NCBI GenBank assembly: GCA_021802375.1
Contig: JAKAAL010000121.1
Span: 1-9,202 of the forward strand
Direction of reading: 5' to 3'
DNA from: Bacillota bacterium
GTDB taxonomy: Bacteria > Bacillota_E > Sulfobacillia > Sulfobacillales > Sulfobacillaceae
Length of the DNA: 9,202 nt
Numbering within the stretch: position 1 is the first letter of the stretch; each line of letters starts with the position of its first letter. This document shows, in pieces, positions 6,262-9,202 of this stretch. Below the pieces are notes generated by a model. That model saw nothing but the letters and a program-made list of their open reading frames with translations, was not told where the DNA came from and ran no database searches. A program made the translations under genes and the position numbers.

Positions 6262-7562
6262 GTTTCAATTCCTCATAGGTAGGCTACGAACTTGGCGAAA
6301 CGAGCGTGGGATGCCGAGGTGGCGGTGTTTCAATTCCTCATAGGTAGGCTACGAACGGATCGAAGCTAAGATCCGTCACAGCTGGGATCCCGTTTCAATT
6401 CCTCATAGGTAGGCTACGAACCGGAAACGTTCGGTCTTGGTCGGCGTTCCACCATTCACGAGTTTCAATTCCTCATAGGTAGGCTACGAACATGGGAGTT
6501 ATAATGCCACTGTCCCAATGGGGAACGCTGTTTCAATTCCTCATAGGTAGGCTACGAACTAGTCAGGTGATTACGAATATGCACTCGGATTTTAATGTTT
6601 CAATTCCTCATAGGTAGGCTACGAACCTTCCGACATCCACCCCCGCCGTGACGCCACTTCCGGCGTTTCAATTCCTCATAGGTAGGCTACGAACGCCGTA
6701 GACTCTCAGCACGATATTGTCCATGAGGCCGTTTCAATTCCTCATAGGTAGGCTACGAACAACGGATTCCATGCTTTCGTTGTTAGTCCGTCCGAGTTTC
6801 AATTCCTCATAGGTAGGCTACGAACGTGACACCTCTCGTTTCACTGGGTTCGGAGATCGGGGGTTTCAATTCCTCATAGGTAGGCTACGAACTTTGAGAG
6901 TTTTCTTGTCCATGTTGCCTCCTAGGTCGTTTCAATTCCTCATAGGTAGGCTACGAACACAACTCATTCCAGACTTGTAACGTCGGTGGACTGAGTTTCA
7001 ATTCCTCATAGGTAGGCTACGAACCGACACCTCCAACCCCAGATAGACCCACCCATTGACCCGTTTCAATTCCTCATAGGTAGGCTACGAACGGTAACGG
7101 TTGCGGGAACCATTAATATTGCTACAAACGTTTCAATTCCTCATAGGTAGGCTACGAACGGGACTCCGACAGCAGCACAGGATTTAGTAGATATCGTTTC
7201 AATTCCTCATAGGTAGGCTACGAACAACAAACTGGTGATGAGTCAAACAAGTCCTGCTATTAGCGTTTCAATTCCTCATAGGTAGGCTACGAACGGAATT
7301 GATATATAGCCCAGTCAGAGGATTCTCGGTAGTTTCAATTCCTCATAGGTAGGCTACGAACGAACCGCCTCTTCTTCCCACGACACCAAGGCCGAAGCCC
7401 GTTTCAATTCCTCATAGGTAGGCTACGAACCTGGAACCACACCCGGAAAAATCATCGAAGCGACCCGTTTCAATTCCTCATAGGTAGGCTACGAACCGGA
7501 ATGCGCTATGCGGTGGTAGCCCACGCTTTTCGGTTTCAATTCCTCATAGGTAGGCTACGAAC
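6262..7562 (-). CRISPR. CRISPR array, 20 perfect repeats, 19 spacers
   Basis: On the plus strand each 30-bp repeat begins GTTTCAATTCCTCATAGG and ends TAGGCTACGAAC, with all copies identical by eye. Repeat starts are 6262, 6327, 6392, 6462, 6530, 6597, 6665, 6731, 6796, 6863, 6929, 6995, 7063, 7130, 7196, 7265, 7332, 7401, 7467 and 7533. Spacers are 35-40 bp and all different. On the minus strand the repeat ends GGAATTGAAAC, so Cas6-type cleavage would leave the 8-nt handle ATTGAAAC typical of type I-B and III crRNAs. That, together with the degenerate repeat on the left, sets leftward transcription and a right-hand leader. The repeat has only weak dyad symmetry, as is common in these types. 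No effector or adaptation gene is complete in the window, so the subtype cannot be fixed. Confidence 0.97.
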
Positions 7563-7781
7563 CCATTTTGCCCTGATATACCGCCATTTGTCAATGAGGG
7601 GTCACCGAGGGATTAGTTAACGTGGAGACAAACAAAATCCGTGGATCCATTATAGGGCGGGTGTTTCCGGTTTTTTGACCGTGTCGTCGATCCCCCGGAG
7701 TTTTTGCGCTATCGGAGGTCGACGACAAAATTGGCCTGCGATTCCGGAACAAACGTCATGTTATAGGCTGTGCTTCTCATA
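7563..7781 (-). promoter_or_regulatory. Probable CRISPR leader
   Basis: These 219 non-coding bases adjoin the last perfect repeat, on the side predicted to be leader by repeat orientation. On the minus strand a consensus TATAAT lies at 7654-7649, about 87 bases before the first repeat, but no good -35 box lies at the right distance. A TTGACA at 7594-7589 has no matching -10. An inverted repeat GTCGTCGA (7683-7690) / TCGACGAC (7719-7726) with a 28-base loop lies upstream of the TATAAT. The IS-like element starts at 7782, so the leader may be cut short or separated from cas genes. Confidence 0.55.
7683..7726. repeat. Inverted repeat upstream of the array
   Basis: GTCGTCGA at 7683-7690 is the exact inverse of TCGACGAC at 7719-7726, with partly complementary C-rich and G-rich bases continuing inward. 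There is no T-tract, so it is not a terminator. It could be a protein-binding dyad or a leader structure; nothing in the sequence decides this. Confidence 0.4.
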
Positions 7782-7854
7782 GGCTATGGCATTTCTTTGT
7801 GAAAGATTTGTCTGTTGATTGCTATACACTGATCCTTATTCATCCATCATATTA

Positions 7855-7892
7855 TTAAAGTTTCGCACCCCCATATTACGCCGAAATTTGGC
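7855..7892 (+). repeat. Imperfect inner inverted repeat, left half
   Basis: TAAAGTTTCGCACCCCC followed by an AAATTTGG block resembles the inverse of 8836-8875 (TTAAGTTTCGCCCCCCG and AAATTTCC read on the minus strand). The layout recalls long imperfect ends of IS21-type elements, but that is an impression from memory. It could mark a second element nested in, or interrupted by, the IS4-like one. Confidence 0.4.
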
Positions 7893-8023
7893 ACCGGAGA
7901 TCGCGTAATCTCTTGGCCTGCTTGACTTTAGCAACCTTCCACGTTGACCGTTTAGCCGACCATATCGAGACTTCGCAGTGGATTGCCTAAGAAGGACTTC
8001 TCAAACAGCTCTTGGAGTGCAGC

Positions 8024-8960
8024 CTATGGCGGCGACTGTTGAAATTGCTGGAGATCCATCGGCCCCGACTCCGCGACGGAGCGAAGGACGGCCTGCAAGC
8101 GATCTTCAAATAAGGCCCACCAGCGTTCGGCCACGTTTTTCTCGCGCAACTCGGCCAGAATCCCCTCGAAGAGGAGGCCTAAGGATTCGTAGGCATCGAC
8201 CCGGCGAAGGTAGGCTAGAAAGATGTAGGTGATACCCCGGAGGGTGACCTGGGCGCTTTGGGCATCCAAGTCCCGAGATTGACAGCGGCCAAGACGTAGG
8301 TGCTGCTTCATTTCTTTGAAAAACCCTTCGATGGTCCAGCGAACCGTATAGATTTTCATCATTTTCACCAACGAAAGTGCGGTGTCAGTCGACAGAAAGA
8401 GCCGCCATTCCTTAGCATACGGGAATCGGCAGAAGTACAATTTGACCTCCCCGACCCCTTCGTACTGCACGACGACCTCAAAATATCGAGGGTTGAGTTT
8501 GCGGCAACGCGAAGCCTTGCCTGCTTTCTGTCACTGGGTCAACAGCGTCTTGGCGTCGACTGCCACGCCTTGGTACTCATATTTGCGCTTGTCCTTGCGC
8601 ACACCACACCCCGTGCATCGCCTGATGGCGAATTTGCCGAACCGCTTGGATGAACCCTTGGCTGCTGCACCCACTATCGGCCAACACATTGCGCACCCGG
8701 AGGCCGTGTTTGACCGCCCGTTTCATCATCGCTATCGTAACCCCTCATTTCGGGCCGATTTGGATGCTCCTCTAATTATCGCAAAAACCGTGTATTCATG
8801 CGGGTTTCGCGGGTTTTTGTCGGTATGGTGTCGAGGAAATTTGGTGTATTCTCGGGGGGCGAAACTTAAGTTTTAACAGTCTCATCATGGAGGCGATGGC
8901 CTCCCGACCTCACGTAGTCGTGGTTGTCGTCCTCCAGTTTGCCCGAGATCTTCGTCCAAA
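8024..8960 (-). pseudogene. IS4-family DDE transposase, degraded
   Basis: The best preserved part (8024-8470) ends at TAG 8024-8026 and includes KIYTVRWTIEGFFKEMKQHL. This has Y-x2-R-x3-E-x6-K, the YREK signature of IS4 transposases; the catalytic glutamate codon is at 8329-8327. The frame continues upstream past a TGA at 8533-8531, where TQW would be expected, as RKDKRKYEYQGVAVDAKTLL. Then a frameshift near 8590 leads to HGLRVRNVLADSGCSSQGFI, with the second catalytic aspartate at 8678-8676 in what is usually ADSWF. A third frame has KLEDDNHDYVRSGG, a plausible first-aspartate block (8931-8926). The stretch 8700-8900 has further stops. At least two frameshifts and several nonsense codons make this inactive. 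The N-terminus is not identifiable. Confidence 0.85.
8836..8875 (-). repeat. Imperfect inner inverted repeat, right half
   Basis: Partner of 7855-7892; read on the minus strand it contains AAGTTTCGC, then CCCCCC, then AAATTTCC with a similar spacing. It coincides with the end of the most decayed part of the transposase, so sequence changes here may be due to element junctions rather than simple drift. Confidence 0.4.
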
Positions 8961-9144
8961 GTTGGCACATCCAAATCCCATTTTTAGGTCGTAGGCGCAA
9001 GAAAAATATCGAATTTTGAATCGCGTATGCAGGATTTGTCAGATCTATGGAGAAGTCCTTCAGAGTTACCAACCGATATGCGATTATGCGATCTGTGTCT
9101 GATTATGTTGTAACAAGTTCTTAAGACTAATGGCTATGGAAAAT

Positions 9145-9150
9145 GGAGGC
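9145..9150 (+). promoter_or_regulatory. Ribosome binding site near the right edge
   Basis: GGAGG within AATGGAGGCGAAAC sits 6 bases before ATG 9156. This near-ideal spacing selects that ATG as a translation start. Confidence 0.45.
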
Positions 9151-9155
9151 GAAAC

Positions 9156-9200
9156 ATGCGAGTTACTATGGAATTCCGCTCAAACAAAGAAATGCCATAG
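9156..9200 (+). pseudogene. Possible cas6 N-terminus, cut or stopped at the edge
   Basis: From ATG 9156, preceded by GGAGG, the frame reads MRVTMEFRSNKEMP and meets TAG at 9198-9200. Cas6 endoribonucleases of Bacillota often begin with an MRxxxxFxSxKE-like strand, and a cas6 divergent from a type I-B/III leader is a normal arrangement. Cas6 would cut the array transcript before ATTGAAAC. Only 14 residues are available, and the last 19 bases are the inverted repeat of 7782-7800. Either an element interrupts cas6 after about ten residues, or the resemblance is chance inside the IS. Low certainty. Confidence 0.25.
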
Positions 9201-9202
9201 CC

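Larger units (their letters stand above)
7782..9202 (-). mobile_element. IS4-family-like insertion, bounded by 19-bp inverted repeats
   Basis: GGCTATGGCATTTCTTTGT at 7782-7800 is repeated exactly, inverted, at 9184-9202, the last base of the window. The 1,421 bp between these outer ends is a normal IS4-family length and contains a degraded leftward IS4-type transposase. A target duplication cannot be checked because the right flank is missing, and the repeats might extend past 9202. A second, imperfect inverted repeat (about 7855-7892 with 8836-8875, sharing AAGTTTCGC, CCCCC and AAATTT) brackets the transposase more closely, so the structure may be nested. The cas6-like start at 9156 would lie inside the element under this reading, which is a tension left open. 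Confidence 0.6.

Noticed and set aside
7774..7790. CTCATAGG beside the IS left end resembling the CRISPR repeat
   Set aside because: Only eight contiguous bases are shared and flanking bases diverge, so this is not counted as a further degenerate repeat.
8300..8876. Plus-strand ORFs over the transposase
   Set aside because: They are antisense to the frame carrying the YREK motif and have no start signals or known residues.
7991..9062. GAAGGACTTCTC at 7991-8002 with an inverted copy at 9051-9062
   Set aside because: The 12-mer is itself nearly palindromic and short, and it is positioned asymmetrically to the element ends. Chance is adequate.

Overview
The window looks like a decayed accessory region of a Bacillota (Firmicutes) chromosome or draft contig. 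The argument for Bacillota is the left-hand block: the C-terminus of a TetR-type regulator, an ABC ATPase and two paralogous ABC-2 permeases. These have strong AGGAGG/AAGGAG ribosome binding sites and the residue patterns I associate with Bacilli export operons. I see no rRNA or tRNA, and the species cannot be named from sequence alone.

Layout. Positions 1-2736 hold a rightward regulator/exporter operon. The ATPase carries two single-base frameshifts and the first permease one; the second permease is intact. From 2737 to about 6060 is a graveyard of mobile DNA: a small TA-flanked inverted-repeat element (MITE-like, 2974-3100), a serine recombinase pseudogene with an internal stop (from 3228), an IS66 TnpC pseudogene with four in-frame stops (about 4070-4895), an orphan set of RNA hairpins ending in a very good intrinsic terminator (5105-5236), and two unrecognised minus-strand ORF fragments (3716-3949 and 5880-6101).

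Positions 6262-7562 are a clean CRISPR array of 20 identical 30-bp repeats and 19 spacers of 35-40 bp. Read on the minus strand the repeat ends in ATTGAAAC, the usual 5' crRNA handle of type I-B/III systems, so the array is inferred to run leftward with its leader at about 7563-7781. A half-destroyed repeat lies at the left (trailer) end at 6064-6093. A second copy of the MITE-like element sits inside the last spacer. Removing it with one copy of its TA duplication restores a 38-nt spacer.

Beyond the leader, 7782-9202 is bracketed by perfect 19-bp inverted repeats and contains a degraded leftward IS4-family transposase with a recognisable Y-x2-R-x3-E-x6-K motif. The last 47 bases carry a well-placed ribosome binding site and a start resembling Cas6 N-termini, which could be the beginning of a divergent cas operon. 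That is a hint only. No complete cas gene is present.

No new system is demonstrated. The most informative signals are the MITE inside an old spacer, the IS-interrupted leader side, the orphan hairpin-terminator module, and the ORF that abuts and reads into the degenerate terminal repeat.
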